From: Sphingobacterium sp. R2
GTDB taxonomy: Bacteria > Bacteroidota > Bacteroidia > Sphingobacteriales > Sphingobacteriaceae
Direction: 5' to 3'
Length of the DNA: 64,000 nucleotides
Assembly: GCF_040760075.1 (NCBI RefSeq)
Contig: NZ_CP142884.1
Span: 2,790,001 to 2,854,000, forward strand
In this document: positions 19,056-27,759 of the stretch, in pieces
Numbering within the stretch: position 1 is the first letter of the stretch
Layout: each line of letters begins with the position of its first letter
Program-made: the position numbers and the translations under genes
Notes under the pieces: model-generated
The model's input: the letters and a program-made list of their open reading frames with translations, nothing else
Told to the model about the DNA's origin: nothing
Database searches by the model: none

Positions 19056-22043
19056 ATGAAAAATAAACTACTTGCACAGTGCGCAATGACACTTACATTT
19101 CTGCTTGTATCTTTTATTGCATTTGCCCAGACGAAAGTCTTGAAGGGGAAGGTTGTCGATGAAACACAAGGTCCATTGGCAGGAGCTACAATCAAGGTAA
19201 AAGGAGGTGCCGCAGCAACCACAACAGACACGGAAGGTTCCTTTACATTGACTATTGCCAGTGAAGCTAAAACGCTGGAAGTATCTTTCATTGGATATAC
19301 TTTAAAAGAAGTACCCATTGTGGGAAGCGATATCACGGTAGCGCTTGAACCTAGTGCGGGTCAGGGCTTAGATGAAGTCGTTGTAATCGGTTATGGTACT
19401 GCCCGTAAAAAAGACCTAACGGGGGCTATGGTCACTATTGGCGCCAAAAATTTTAATAAAGGTGTTATGACCAGTCCTGATCAACTAATACAGGGCAAGA
19501 CGCCTGGTGTGATGGTGATTAACAATACGGGGCAACCTGGTGGGGCAACAACAGTACGTATTCGAGGGAATTCATCGATCCGGGCAAGCAACAATCCGTT
19601 GTTTGTACTCGACGGTGTTCCCATGTCCGGCAATTCGCCGTTGCCTGAGGGTAGAGGAGGTTTTTCTTCCGATAGAGGAAATCCACTTAGTTACTTGAAT
19701 CCTGGTGACATCGCCAGCATGGATATCCTTAAGGATGCTTCCGCGACGGCAATTTATGGTTCACGAGGTGCAAACGGGGTGATACTAATTACCACTAAGA
19801 AAGGAAAGGTTGGCTCTCCTGAAGTTTCTGTCGGAGCTTCTGCGGGTGTCTCAAGTATGCGGGAATATCCTGATGTATTGGATGCGGCCCGATTTAGAGA
19901 GGCCTTAAAATACTATACACCGAATGATGTAGCGAATGCTGACTTTGGAGGAAATGAAGATGCTTTCAGAGCAATTACCCGAAAAGCGATTACACAAAAT
20001 TATTATGCTGATATTGCAGGGGGTACTGAGCATGGAAAATATCGTCTCTCGGGTGGATATTTAAACCAAAACGGTATTATTCGCGGATCACAACTGAAGA
20101 AATATACGGCCAACTTTACGGGCAATTTTCGCTTCTTAGAGAATAAGCGGTTGGGTGTAGATTTTAGTGCTTTCTTGACCCAGTTGGATAATCGGTATGC
20201 ACCAATCAATGCGATGGTAGGTTCAGAAGGAAATGTGATCTCTCAGGCCTTACAATGGAATCCAACACTGCCGTTATATGATGATAAAGGTAACCTGACT
20301 TACGTTAGTCCGTCAACCCGAAACCCTTTAACAAGTATTGAAGCTTTTAAAGATGTGGCAACGACAAATACGACCGTGATTAATATTGCTCCGTATTACA
20401 AAATCACAGATGATTTGGAGTACCGTTTTATCTATAGTGTGATGCGACAGCTAGGCAATCGCCAGGGGATGTATCGTGCAGTTTTGATCGATCCTTCAAA
20501 AGTTAATGATGAAGAGGCCTTTATTTCCAATAATGGTGAAACCAATTTGCAGATGACACATATTATGTCTTATAACAAACAAATTAACGAAAACTGGAAT
20601 GTTAATGCCGTGGCCGGCTATGAATACCTTGATTTTAACTTTAATAATAATCTTTCTTATGGTAGTGGGTTCAAATATATCGGACTTGATTACTTCGATT
20701 ACATTCAAAATTCGATGGTCGCTACACGCGGCATTGCATCATATAGAAGTCCCTCAAATCAGCTCCAATCGTTTTTCTTGCGTGGTGGGGTCAATTATTT
20801 GGATCGCTATTTATTGACTGCAACGGTACGTAAAGATGGTTCGACCAAATTTGGCGAGAACAATAAATACGCTACTTTTCCATCCATTGCGATTGCATGG
20901 AACCTAGCGCAGGAAGATTTTTTGAAATCGACGAACATTTTCGATCAGCTAAAATTACGTTTGGGATGGGGGAAAACCGGTAACCAGGAGTTTCCTACCG
21001 GAGCTTCATTAAACCGGATTACCTTTGGTAATGGCGGAAGTGCAGGTCAAGTAAATTTCCAAAATAAAGACTTGAAATGGGAAACATCGACAACGCTTAA
21101 CGCAGGAGTTGATTTTTCCGTGTTGAAAGGTCGTTTATATGGTTCGATCGATTATTTTCACAAGAAAACAACCGATGCGTTGTTTGAACAAACACTGGCA
21201 ATGGATGGTCCAGCCGGACGTATATGGGTGAATTTAGACGGTGAGATTCTTAATAAAGGGGTTGAAATTGCATTGACAGGAACACTGTTGAAAAGTGAAA
21301 ACTGGAATTGGGATGTAACAGGTAATGCAACATTTCTAAAAAATAGTGCAAGTGGACTTAAAGGTGATTATGAGACAGGAGCATTGCGTGGACAGGGATT
21401 CTCCGGTGTATTGGGGCAACGCATGACGAATGGACAGCCTTTAAACGTGTGGTATTTAGCAGATTTTCAAGGTATTGATCCCGTGACAGGAACGAGCATG
21501 TACTTGGGGAAAGATGGAAGTGTCAGTACGGGCAATGACCCCGCTTCCAATAAATTCTATCGAAACAGTCCAAATCCAACAACGCTTTTAGGTATCTCTA
21601 CAAATGTGAGCTATAAACAATTCTCATTGTCAGCCAATATGAATGGTGCACTAGGACATTATCTTTTTAACAATACCGCAGCAACAGCACTGGGCTTAAG
21701 CAATTTGTCTGCTCGAAATATTGGGTCTACATTTTTTAATACTGCTATTAAGGAATCAATCTCAAATTCAGCAGCGCCTTCTACGCGTTTTCTGGAAAAA
21801 GGAGATTATTTGAAAATGGCTAATCTTACTTTGAGTTATCGTGTTGGTAATATAGGCAGAGCGCTTAAGAATTTAAATGTATCGCTGACTGGACAGAATC
21901 TTTTCATTATCACGAAATATACAGGATTTGATCCCGAGGTGAATACGGATGGCTCAGTAAATGGAATTCCTTCATTAGGCATTGAATACTTGCCATATCC
22001 GCCAGCCAGAAATATACTTTTGGGAGTCAATTTTTCCTTATAA
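19056..22043 (+). CDS. SusC-like TonB-dependent outer-membrane transporter (second pair)
   Basis: 995 residues. Signal peptide about 1-24 (IAFAQ), carboxypeptidase-regulatory-like domain (about 28-105, ending FIGYTLKEV), the SusC hallmark LDEVVVIGYGTARKKDLTGA, plug (GSRGANGVILITTKKGK) and beta-barrel with terminal LGVNFSL. It is a glycan importer by family. Its partner SusD follows at 115 bp and the divergent hybrid regulator is the likely activator. No glycoside hydrolase, lyase or sulfatase lies beside it, so the substrate is unknown. It is clearly a paralogue of the SusC at 2366, not a recent copy. Confidence 0.95.
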   Translation: MKNKLLAQCAMTLTFLLVSFIAFAQTKVLKGKVVDETQGPLAGATIKVKGGAAATTTDTEGSFTLTIASEAKTLEVSFIGYTLKEVPIVGSDITVALEPSAGQGLDEVVVIGYGTARKKDLTGAMVTIGAKNFNKGVMTSPDQLIQGKTPGVMVINNTGQPGGATTVRIRGNSSIRASNNPLFVLDGVPMSGNSPLPEGRGGFSSDRGNPLSYLNPGDIASMDILKDASATAIYGSRGANGVILITTKKGKVGSPEVSVGASAGVSSMREYPDVLDAARFREALKYYTPNDVANADFGGNEDAFRAITRKAITQNYYADIAGGTEHGKYRLSGGYLNQNGIIRGSQLKKYTANFTGNFRFLENKRLGVDFSAFLTQLDNRYAPINAMVGSEGNVISQALQWNPTLPLYDDKGNLTYVSPSTRNPLTSIEAFKDVATTNTTVINIAPYYKITDDLEYRFIYSVMRQLGNRQGMYRAVLIDPSKVNDEEAFISNNGETNLQMTHIMSYNKQINENWNVNAVAGYEYLDFNFNNNLSYGSGFKYIGLDYFDYIQNSMVATRGIASYRSPSNQLQSFFLRGGVNYLDRYLLTATVRKDGSTKFGENNKYATFPSIAIAWNLAQEDFLKSTNIFDQLKLRLGWGKTGNQEFPTGASLNRITFGNGGSAGQVNFQNKDLKWETSTTLNAGVDFSVLKGRLYGSIDYFHKKTTDALFEQTLAMDGPAGRIWVNLDGEILNKGVEIALTGTLLKSENWNWDVTGNATFLKNSASGLKGDYETGALRGQGFSGVLGQRMTNGQPLNVWYLADFQGIDPVTGTSMYLGKDGSVSTGNDPASNKFYRNSPNPTTLLGISTNVSYKQFSLSANMNGALGHYLFNNTAATALGLSNLSARNIGSTFFNTAIKESISNSAAPSTRFLEKGDYLKMANLTLSYRVGNIGRALKNLNVSLTGQNLFIITKYTGFDPEVNTDGSVNGIPSLGIEYLPYPPARNILLGVNFSL

Positions 22044-22158
22044 ATGGATGGCGGATGAATCGTGACAAATCAAAAGATGAAATTATCGAGATTTATTCAA
22101 GTGCATGTATAAATGAATATATTGATAGCTCATCAGGAATGTAAACAAATTTAGACAG

Positions 22159-23736
22159 ATGACAAAGATGAAATTAAAAACATTATTATATTTAGCAATA
22201 GTCGGTACAGTAGTGACGAGCACTTTTTCGTGTACCAAGCTGAAAGAAGAATTTAAAGGGGAGGCAGAGGAAGGTGCCTTGATTGAAGCGGGGGCTTTGT
22301 TAATCACCGCTTACAGTTCATTGAACACCCCTTATCAACAAGAGCAACGTTGGGTAATGCAGGAAATCTCAACTGATGCCGCGATGGCTCCAACACGCGG
22401 CGGTGACTGGGACGACAATGGAATGCACCGTGCCATTCACCTTCATTCTTGGAATGCAGATAATGGCTATGTCAATAATACCTTTGTGGGGTTGAGTACA
22501 GCAGTTTTTAATGCTGGAAAGGTATTACGGAGCAATCCAAATGCGCAACAAGCCGCCGAGGCAAGGTTCATTCGTGCACTTGCTATGTTTGACATCGTAG
22601 ATTTGTATGGTGTGGTACCTTTCCGCCAAGGAGCTTCTTTAGAAGATTTTAAGATAGCACCCGATGTATTACAACCGCAAGATGTGATGGATTTTATGAT
22701 AAAAGAGCTTAATGAAATCATAACAACCTTGCCTGCAGGGGAACTAAAAAGAGCGTATGTTGCAAATAAAAATGCAGCGAGAGTATTGTTGATGAAAATT
22801 TACTTGAATAAGGGGGCTTTTTTGAATAGGCAGAAGCCGACTTTTGATGCGGACGATATGAACAAAGTAATAGCCTTGGCGAAGGAAATTACTGCGACAG
22901 GGCCATACAGCGTATCAGCAAAAGGCAAATATTTTGACAATTTTGCACCTGATAACGACGAAAAGTCCACAGAAAATATTTTTACTTTGTACAATAAAAA
23001 TGGAGACCGGGGTGGAAGTGTGGAACGCACTTGGAATACCATCGCGCATTATAACATGAATCCTAGTGGTTGGAACGGTTGGTGTACACTGTCCGATTAT
23101 TATGATAAATTCGCTACAAACGATGAGCGTAGGGGTCTTTATTATGAATATGCTGCGGATACAACGTCTAATAGAAAAAAAGAATTTAAACGCCAAAATG
23201 TTGGTTTTTTTGCTGGGCAGCAATACAATTGGAGCACGAACAAACCTTTAATGGCAAGAAATCCTTCGAATACTCCACTCTCTTTTACGCCTGAAGTAAC
23301 CATTCGCACTTCAGGTAATACGCTGGAAACTGCGGGCATCCGTCCCATGAAATATGCTTACGATTATGCATCCTCTGGACAAAAGAACAATGATTGGGTC
23401 GTGTATCGTTATGCGGATGTCTTGTTGATGCAAGCAGAGGCAATACTCCGAGGAGGTACAGGAACCGCTGCCGAAGCTCTTGCTTTAGTTAATGGAATTC
23501 GACTCAATCGTGGTGTAGATAATCTTACAGCAATGACGCTTGACAATCTGTTGGATGAACGCGCTCGCGAATTATATTGGGAAGGGTGGAGAAGGCAAGA
23601 TTTGATCCGTTTTGGTAAGTATTTACTGGCCTGGCAGGAAAAGGCGGCTGACGCTGATCCAAAAACCCTACTTTATCCGATTCCGAACTTGCAGCTTGCC
23701 GTGAATCCAAACTTGAAACAGAATCCAGGCTATTAA
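22159..23736 (+). CDS. SusD/RagB-like nutrient-binding lipoprotein (second pair)
   Basis: 525 residues; lipoprotein signal ends VTSTFSC with Cys25 (Cys22 if the ATG at 22168 is used). Typical SusD motifs: AEARFIRALAMFDIVDLYGVVPFRQ, then LDERARELYWEGWRRQDLIRFGKY and the terminal PIPNLQL...QNPGY. It caps the SusC barrel at the surface and binds the substrate. Substrate unknown because no degradative enzyme is adjacent. A terminator follows, so the pair forms a two-gene unit. Confidence 0.95.
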   Translation: MTKMKLKTLLYLAIVGTVVTSTFSCTKLKEEFKGEAEEGALIEAGALLITAYSSLNTPYQQEQRWVMQEISTDAAMAPTRGGDWDDNGMHRAIHLHSWNADNGYVNNTFVGLSTAVFNAGKVLRSNPNAQQAAEARFIRALAMFDIVDLYGVVPFRQGASLEDFKIAPDVLQPQDVMDFMIKELNEIITTLPAGELKRAYVANKNAARVLLMKIYLNKGAFLNRQKPTFDADDMNKVIALAKEITATGPYSVSAKGKYFDNFAPDNDEKSTENIFTLYNKNGDRGGSVERTWNTIAHYNMNPSGWNGWCTLSDYYDKFATNDERRGLYYEYAADTTSNRKKEFKRQNVGFFAGQQYNWSTNKPLMARNPSNTPLSFTPEVTIRTSGNTLETAGIRPMKYAYDYASSGQKNNDWVVYRYADVLLMQAEAILRGGTGTAAEALALVNGIRLNRGVDNLTAMTLDNLLDERARELYWEGWRRQDLIRFGKYLLAWQEKAADADPKTLLYPIPNLQLAVNPNLKQNPGY

Positions 23737-23755
23737 GCTGAAGGAACCGTTCGTG

Positions 23756-23783
23756 ACAAATAGGGTGGATCCATCCTATTTGT
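23756..23783. repeat. near-palindrome after susD2
   Basis: ACAAATAGG (23756-23764) pairs with CCTATTTGT (23775-23783) around GTGGATCCAT. It starts 19 bp after the SusD stop and directly precedes the T-tailed hairpin, so it probably helps end or protect the mRNA. Confidence 0.4.
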
Positions 23784-23794
23784 TTAATGGAATA

Positions 23795-23841
23795 AGGTAT
23801 TTAGCTAATGCGAAAAACTCCAATCAGCTAAATACTTTTTT
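23795..23841 (+). terminator. terminator of susCD2
   Basis: GTATTTAGCT (23797-23806) pairs with AGCTAAATAC (23826-23835) and is followed by a run of six T. Confidence 0.65.
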
Positions 23842-23931
23842 ATGATATGATTGAAAAGTATTACTGCTGTTGAATCTTCCAATCCGATTTGAGCGCAAAG
23901 GCGATGTTCATTAAAAGTAAAGGATAAAAAG

Positions 23932-24005
23932 TCGGGATGGCCGGATTTGAACCGACGACCTCCAGCACCCCATGCTGGCGCGATACCGGGCTACGCTACA
24001 TCCCG
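23932..24005 (-). tRNA. tRNA-Pro (anticodon GGG)
   Basis: Read on the minus strand, a 74-nt cloverleaf: acceptor CGGGATG pairs with CATCCCG plus discriminator A; anticodon stem CCAGC/GCTGG closes the loop ATGGGGT, giving anticodon GGG at positions 34-36; the T-arm carries GGTTCAAATC. The 3' CCA is not encoded. The gene is followed on its strand by a short T-run. It decodes CCC and CCU proline codons. Confidence 0.97.
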
Positions 24006-24373
24006 AATTAATTCAAGAGGAAAGCCTTTTTTTCAGGAGCCCTTATCTCGAATAATTTTGGTAGCGCTAAAGTAATAATTATTGAACAAAAATAAAATGT
24101 AAAATAAGAAAAAAGCGATTGAATTTGCAGTAGCACAATTTGTAATCTTTTTTTGAGATTGAGATATTGTATCAAAGATCTAAATGCAGGCTTTGTCTTT
24201 GCTATGAGATGTAAACAGGTCCTTTTGGCAATTATACGGCATGAAAAGATGCTAGTGGGCGCAAATGCCTGGTGCATTTTACGGTAGGCAGTCTTCGAAC
24301 TTTATATTAAATGATAAAACTATTTGTCGACAGTGTTGTTCTATAGATAGCTTTTAAACATTTAACATTTTAT
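24006..24373. other. gene-free region upstream of tRNA-Pro
   Basis: About 370 bases between the tRNA and the terminator of the J-domain operon. It should contain the tRNA promoter (minus strand). An 89-codon open frame on the minus strand here shows no coding character. I see no other structure. Confidence 0.3.
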
Positions 24374-24410
24374 ATAAACGCCCAATATCCATCGGATAGT
24401 GGGCGTTTAT
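24374..24410 (-). terminator. terminator of the J-domain/VF530/reductase operon
   Basis: ATAAACGCCCA (24374-24384) pairs perfectly with TGGGCGTTTAT (24400-24410). It is 27 bp beyond the stop codon of the J-domain gene on the minus strand and is followed there by an AT-rich tract. Confidence 0.6.
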
Positions 24411-24437
24411 CTTTGTATAGCTAGATGAAAACAGTTT

Positions 24438-24887
24438 TTAAGATACTGTTGCAGTCTTTAATACATTACGGTAAGGGTAAGAATGGAAGATGTGTCTACG
24501 GGCAAATCGACCTAAAGAATCTGCATTGACAAATTTAATATAATCGTTTCGCTGAACACCGAAATATTCATATTGGCTGCCGTCTTGAAAAGTGATAGTC
24601 AATATTTGTCCTTTCCAGTCAATATCCTGAATACCAGAATTGGTAATTGTTTCTGTGTAGATCGGCAATTGTTGCTCTAATGTTTCAGAACAGATGCTTA
24701 CCAGAAAGTGGTAGGCTTCGATCATTGCAACACTTTTCTCCTCTGCAGCCAAACGACCTTCTTCATCATTGACAAATTTATCTGGATGACATTCTTTCAT
24801 GATTGTCCGGTAAGTAGATTTCAGGGTTTTGAGATCCACAGATTTATCTACGTTAAGTAACTTCCGGTAGTCGGCAATTTTTTTCAT
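24438..24887 (-). CDS. J-domain protein with C-terminal KTSC domain
   Basis: 149 residues. Residues about 5-65 form a J domain with the HPD triad (KECHPDKFVND), which in known proteins stimulates the ATPase of DnaK. Residues about 80-140 match the small KTSC-type domain (ILTITFQDGSQYEYFGVQRNDYIKFVNADSLGRF), seen in phage and lysyl-tRNA-synthetase-linked proteins and of unclear function. No Gly/Phe linker or zinc fingers, so it is a specialised co-chaperone rather than DnaJ. It is the last gene of a minus-strand group with VF530 and a reductase (gaps 36 and 56 bp). Specific client unknown. Confidence 0.8.
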   Translation of the reverse strand: MKKIADYRKLLNVDKSVDLKTLKSTYRTIMKECHPDKFVNDEEGRLAAEEKSVAMIEAYHFLVSICSETLEQQLPIYTETITNSGIQDIDWKGQILTITFQDGSQYEYFGVQRNDYIKFVNADSLGRFARRHIFHSYPYRNVLKTATVS

Positions 24888-24943
24888 GGCGGCAAAGTTA
24901 TGCTTAATAATCAGATTATTCGCTATAAGATAGGAAAAAAAAC

Positions 24944-25165
24944 TTATTTCTTCAATATAGTTTTTATATAAAGCTGCTCGACCTTCTCCCTAGCCCAAGG
25001 TGTTTTTCTTAAAAAAGTTAACGAAGATTTGACACTCGGATTGTCATTGAAACATCGGATAGCTATGCGTTGACCGAGTTCTTCCCAGCCATAGTACGCT
25101 ACTAAATATTCTATAATGGTGTCCAGTCTTTTACCGTGTAGTGGATTATTAATTTGTTCTTGCAT
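24944..25165 (-). CDS. VF530-family small DNA-binding protein (DUF2132)
   Basis: 73 residues. The full length matches the VF530/DUF2132 family: [50 protein letters not shown]. The family is a small helical fold reported to bind DNA; its cellular role is not well established. It lies between an FMN reductase and a J-domain gene on the minus strand. Confidence 0.85.
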   Translation of the reverse strand: MQEQINNPLHGKRLDTIIEYLVAYYGWEELGQRIAIRCFNDNPSVKSSLTFLRKTPWAREKVEQLYIKTILKK

Positions 25166-25201
25166 GTCGTAAAGATAATAATCTTCAATTGATGGATCGT
25201 G

Positions 25202-25726
25202 CTAATTTTTACGATCAACGAGTTGTGCTGCCAGTTCCTTTAACGCAGTACGGAGTTGTTCATCCCAGATTTCTCCCAAATGGTCCAGTTTGCCCCTTAC
25301 TCCTTTAATGAGCAGGTTTCTTTTTTCATCAATTTGAGCGCCTAATCCGCGCATGATGTGTTGTAATTCGTCGTGTGCATGTTCACCTTGTGCAGCGGCA
25401 GTGATGATACTTATGGGCTTATTGTTGAAAACTGTGGTTGCTGCGCACCACTCTAGTAGATTTTTTAATCCACTGGGGACACTGAAAATATATTCGGGAC
25501 TGCTGATCAAAACAATATCTGCTTCTTGAATAATTTGACGTAATGCAATAATTTCAATAGGCGGATGGGAGCGGCTTTCTTCTGGATCAAAAGGCGGTAG
25601 TTCTTTCAAACGATCAAATAGCGTGAAATGGCTATCACCATTAATTTCTTGTTGAAGGTGCCTTATAATATGATGGTTGGATGAGTGGGTATTAGCACTA
25701 CCTACAATCGCAAAAATAGTTTTCAT
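25202..25726 (-). CDS. NADPH-dependent FMN reductase family protein
   Basis: 174 residues, flavodoxin-like fold. The FMN phosphate loop is GSANTHSSNHHI near the N-terminus and the second flavin contact is SSPEYIFSVPSGLKNLLEW (about 78-96), the usual SPEYN-type motif. Members reduce FMN, quinones, azo dyes or chromate with NAD(P)H in the cytoplasm. Probably the first gene of the operon with VF530 and the J-domain protein. Physiological substrate unknown. Confidence 0.87.
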   Translation of the reverse strand: MKTIFAIVGSANTHSSNHHIIRHLQQEINGDSHFTLFDRLKELPPFDPEESRSHPPIEIIALRQIIQEADIVLISSPEYIFSVPSGLKNLLEWCAATTVFNNKPISIITAAAQGEHAHDELQHIMRGLGAQIDEKRNLLIKGVRGKLDHLGEIWDEQLRTALKELAAQLVDRKN

Positions 25727-26294
25727 GTGAGTCTAAATCTAATCAACAGTTGTCTAAATCCGTTGTTTCTGTATTTTATATATATGCTGTATGAAGAAAC
25801 TAAATTACAACATTCGATTCAAACGATTTACTTAATTCTCCGATTTGCTATAATTTTTAGATGGGTTTGTTTCTGACCCAAATTTGCGCAGTAAGAAAAG
25901 CCGATCTGAGGTAAGATTTAGCAGGGATTTAAAGTATATAGAAGAAGGTGATTGAATCAGAAAAAAAGGATGGTGGACCAACACCATCCTTCATTGAAAA
26001 AATGATTAATCAAAAGCAACAACATACCCTATGTATTACTTTATATTAATTTTAACCATCGCTAAAATAGGATTTAAAATTGCTTATTGCAAATGAGAAA
26101 TGGGATAGCACATGTATTGTTGATGGAGTATCGCGTGATATTGCCACCCTTATCAATTTTCAGCATCCGCTATAATGTCGTTTTGGAGATTTTTCGCGAT
26201 ATTTTAGAAAAAAATAAATTTATATTGCAACATTTTTAAATAGGCGTCGACTACCTAGAAGAAACATAAGAATTCACAGTATTAATTTTAAAAC
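25727..26294. other. 568-base gene-free region before the ECF sigma gene
   Basis: No credible coding frame. It holds the promoter of the minus-strand reductase and of the plus-strand sigma gene. It also contains one strong hairpin (25966-25991) oriented like a minus-strand terminator although no minus-strand CDS ends there. Confidence 0.35.
25966..25991 (-). terminator. orphan intrinsic terminator
   Basis: Ten-bp perfect stem (AAGGATGGTG with CACCATCCTT), 6-nt loop, and seven A on the plus strand that read as a T-run downstream on the minus strand. No minus-strand protein gene is found in the 300 bases upstream of it, so it may end a small RNA or a leader transcript of the reductase gene 240 bp further on. 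Confidence 0.55.
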
Positions 26295-26852
26295 GTGCGA
26301 AATCAGCTTAGTGATAAAGATCTATTAGCGATGTGCCAAACGGGCAATGAGTCTGGGTTTTCGCAGCTTTATCATCGGTATGCAAAGAAGATTTTTAACT
26401 CGATTTATCGGATTTTGGGCAATCAGGAGGAAAGTGAGGATGTTTTACAGGAGACTTTTGTTGACTTTTTTTCAAGATCAGACAAATGGCATAATGTTCT
26501 TAGTTTGGAAGCTTGGCTAAGAAGGATGGGGGTAAATAAGGCGATTTCGTTGTTGAGGAAAAATAAGCAGTATTTTACGCCGGTGGATGATTTGGAAATT
26601 CAGGATAATGGCGATGACGAATTGCTGGAAAAGGAATGGCGCGAATGTCGTTTAACGGATTTGGAGCAGGCGATCGACCAGCTGACGGGGGTGCCCAAGA
26701 TGGTCATTAATCTTTATCTGTTTGAAAATATGAGCCATGACGAAGTCGCGGAAGCATTGGGAATGACAGCAGTTGCCGTCCGTAGCCAATACCATCGCGC
26801 TAAAAAGAAAATTTACGAACAACTGAAGGAAAGATATAATTATGCGGGATAA
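26295..26852 (+). CDS. ECF-type RNA polymerase sigma-70 factor
   Basis: 185 residues from a GTG start (next in-frame ATG is 12 codons later). Region 2 is seen as FSQLYHRYAKKIFNSIYRILGNQEESEDVLQETFVDFF and region 4 as VPKMVINLYLFENMSHDEVAEALGMTAVAVRSQYHRAKKKI. It would direct RNA polymerase to a small regulon. The stop overlaps the next gene by 11 bp, the arrangement of a sigma factor with its membrane-bound partner. Confidence 0.93.
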   Translation: MRNQLSDKDLLAMCQTGNESGFSQLYHRYAKKIFNSIYRILGNQEESEDVLQETFVDFFSRSDKWHNVLSLEAWLRRMGVNKAISLLRKNKQYFTPVDDLEIQDNGDDELLEKEWRECRLTDLEQAIDQLTGVPKMVINLYLFENMSHDEVAEALGMTAVAVRSQYHRAKKKIYEQLKERYNYAG

Positions 26853-27663
26853 TTTAAAAGATTTTGTGAACGCTAATCGAGAATCATTTGATCGGAGAGA
26901 ACCTTCGGCTGATTTGTGGAATAAAATAAGGCCACAAGTAGTGCCGCCCGTTCAGGAAAGAAAGATTAAGCCTCTTTGGAAGTGGGCTAGTGTTGCTGCA
27001 GCGGTCTTGTTGGTAGGGACAGCGACTTTCATTGCTTTTGATCAGCATAATGGGATAGAAGTAGAAAAACGAATCGTTGCTGTACATCCTGATGCTGTTC
27101 GCGAAAATGAAAGCGATAAAAAGGCCGACAATGCAATAGTAGTAAGCGCTGATACCGATAACTCCCCCAAATTGAATCCATCTATGGCGATAGCGGGTAG
27201 GCAAACTAGAAGAAAGCAGTCGGCACCAGCAAACGTGATGAACACTGGTTTCGGTAAAATGCAAGAAAAGATTGATTACGTTGAGATGCTTCAGGATTCG
27301 AGTTCCGCAAGCGCACGGCTAAGTGCTGTCTTGGCACTGAAAGATGAAGGTAGTTTAGATCGGAATAGTATAGGAGCATTGGAAAGGACTGCTGTATCGG
27401 ATCAAAGCAGTAATGTGCGTATAGCTGCAATCGAAACGATATTAAGTGGACTAAGCCAAGAAGAGCGTCAGCAGAAAGTCCAGGACTTCTTTGTGGTGCA
27501 AAATGATCCCACATTGCAAATGGAGCTCATGCAAATGATGGTTCAGCAAGATGATTCTAAGATGAAAGCGACAACAAAAGATAAACTAAATGAAATTGTG
27601 GAAGATCCATTTACGCTAAAATTTGTGAAGGAACAGGCATACGCGGTATTGTTGAATCAATAG
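26842..27663 (+). CDS. putative anti-sigma/membrane protein with HEAT-like C-terminal part
   Basis: 273 residues. The N-terminal 45 residues are cytoplasmic and Trp/Arg containing (FDRREPSADLWNKIRP), followed by one membrane helix (about 48-66, WASVAAAVLLVGTATFIAF) and a Ser/Asn-rich linker. Residues about 150-270 form helical repeats (SARLSAVLALKDEGSLDRN, SNVRIAAIETILSGLSQEER) like HEAT repeats. Topology and overlap with the sigma gene suggest an anti-sigma factor, but the usual zinc-binding anti-sigma motif is absent. Inferred function only. Confidence 0.65.
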   Translation: MRDNLKDFVNANRESFDRREPSADLWNKIRPQVVPPVQERKIKPLWKWASVAAAVLLVGTATFIAFDQHNGIEVEKRIVAVHPDAVRENESDKKADNAIVVSADTDNSPKLNPSMAIAGRQTRRKQSAPANVMNTGFGKMQEKIDYVEMLQDSSSASARLSAVLALKDEGSLDRNSIGALERTAVSDQSSNVRIAAIETILSGLSQEERQQKVQDFFVVQNDPTLQMELMQMMVQQDDSKMKATTKDKLNEIVEDPFTLKFVKEQAYAVLLNQ

Positions 27664-27759
27664 AGAAATGGATTCAAGAACGTCTACTCGTGTAGGCTCG
27701 CTTACGAAAACGTAGACCAGGTGACTTGGTTAATAATAATGAAGAAAAAATATATTGAG

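Noticed and set aside
24008..24277. 89-residue minus-strand open frame beside tRNA-Pro
   Set aside because: No start context, no homology that I recognise, and it is built from AT-rich noncoding sequence.
27675..27720. GTCTAC/GTAGAC arms before the DUF4097-like gene
   Set aside because: Only six pairs with an interrupted stem and no T-run; shared words with the 14519 hairpin are too short to call a repeat family.
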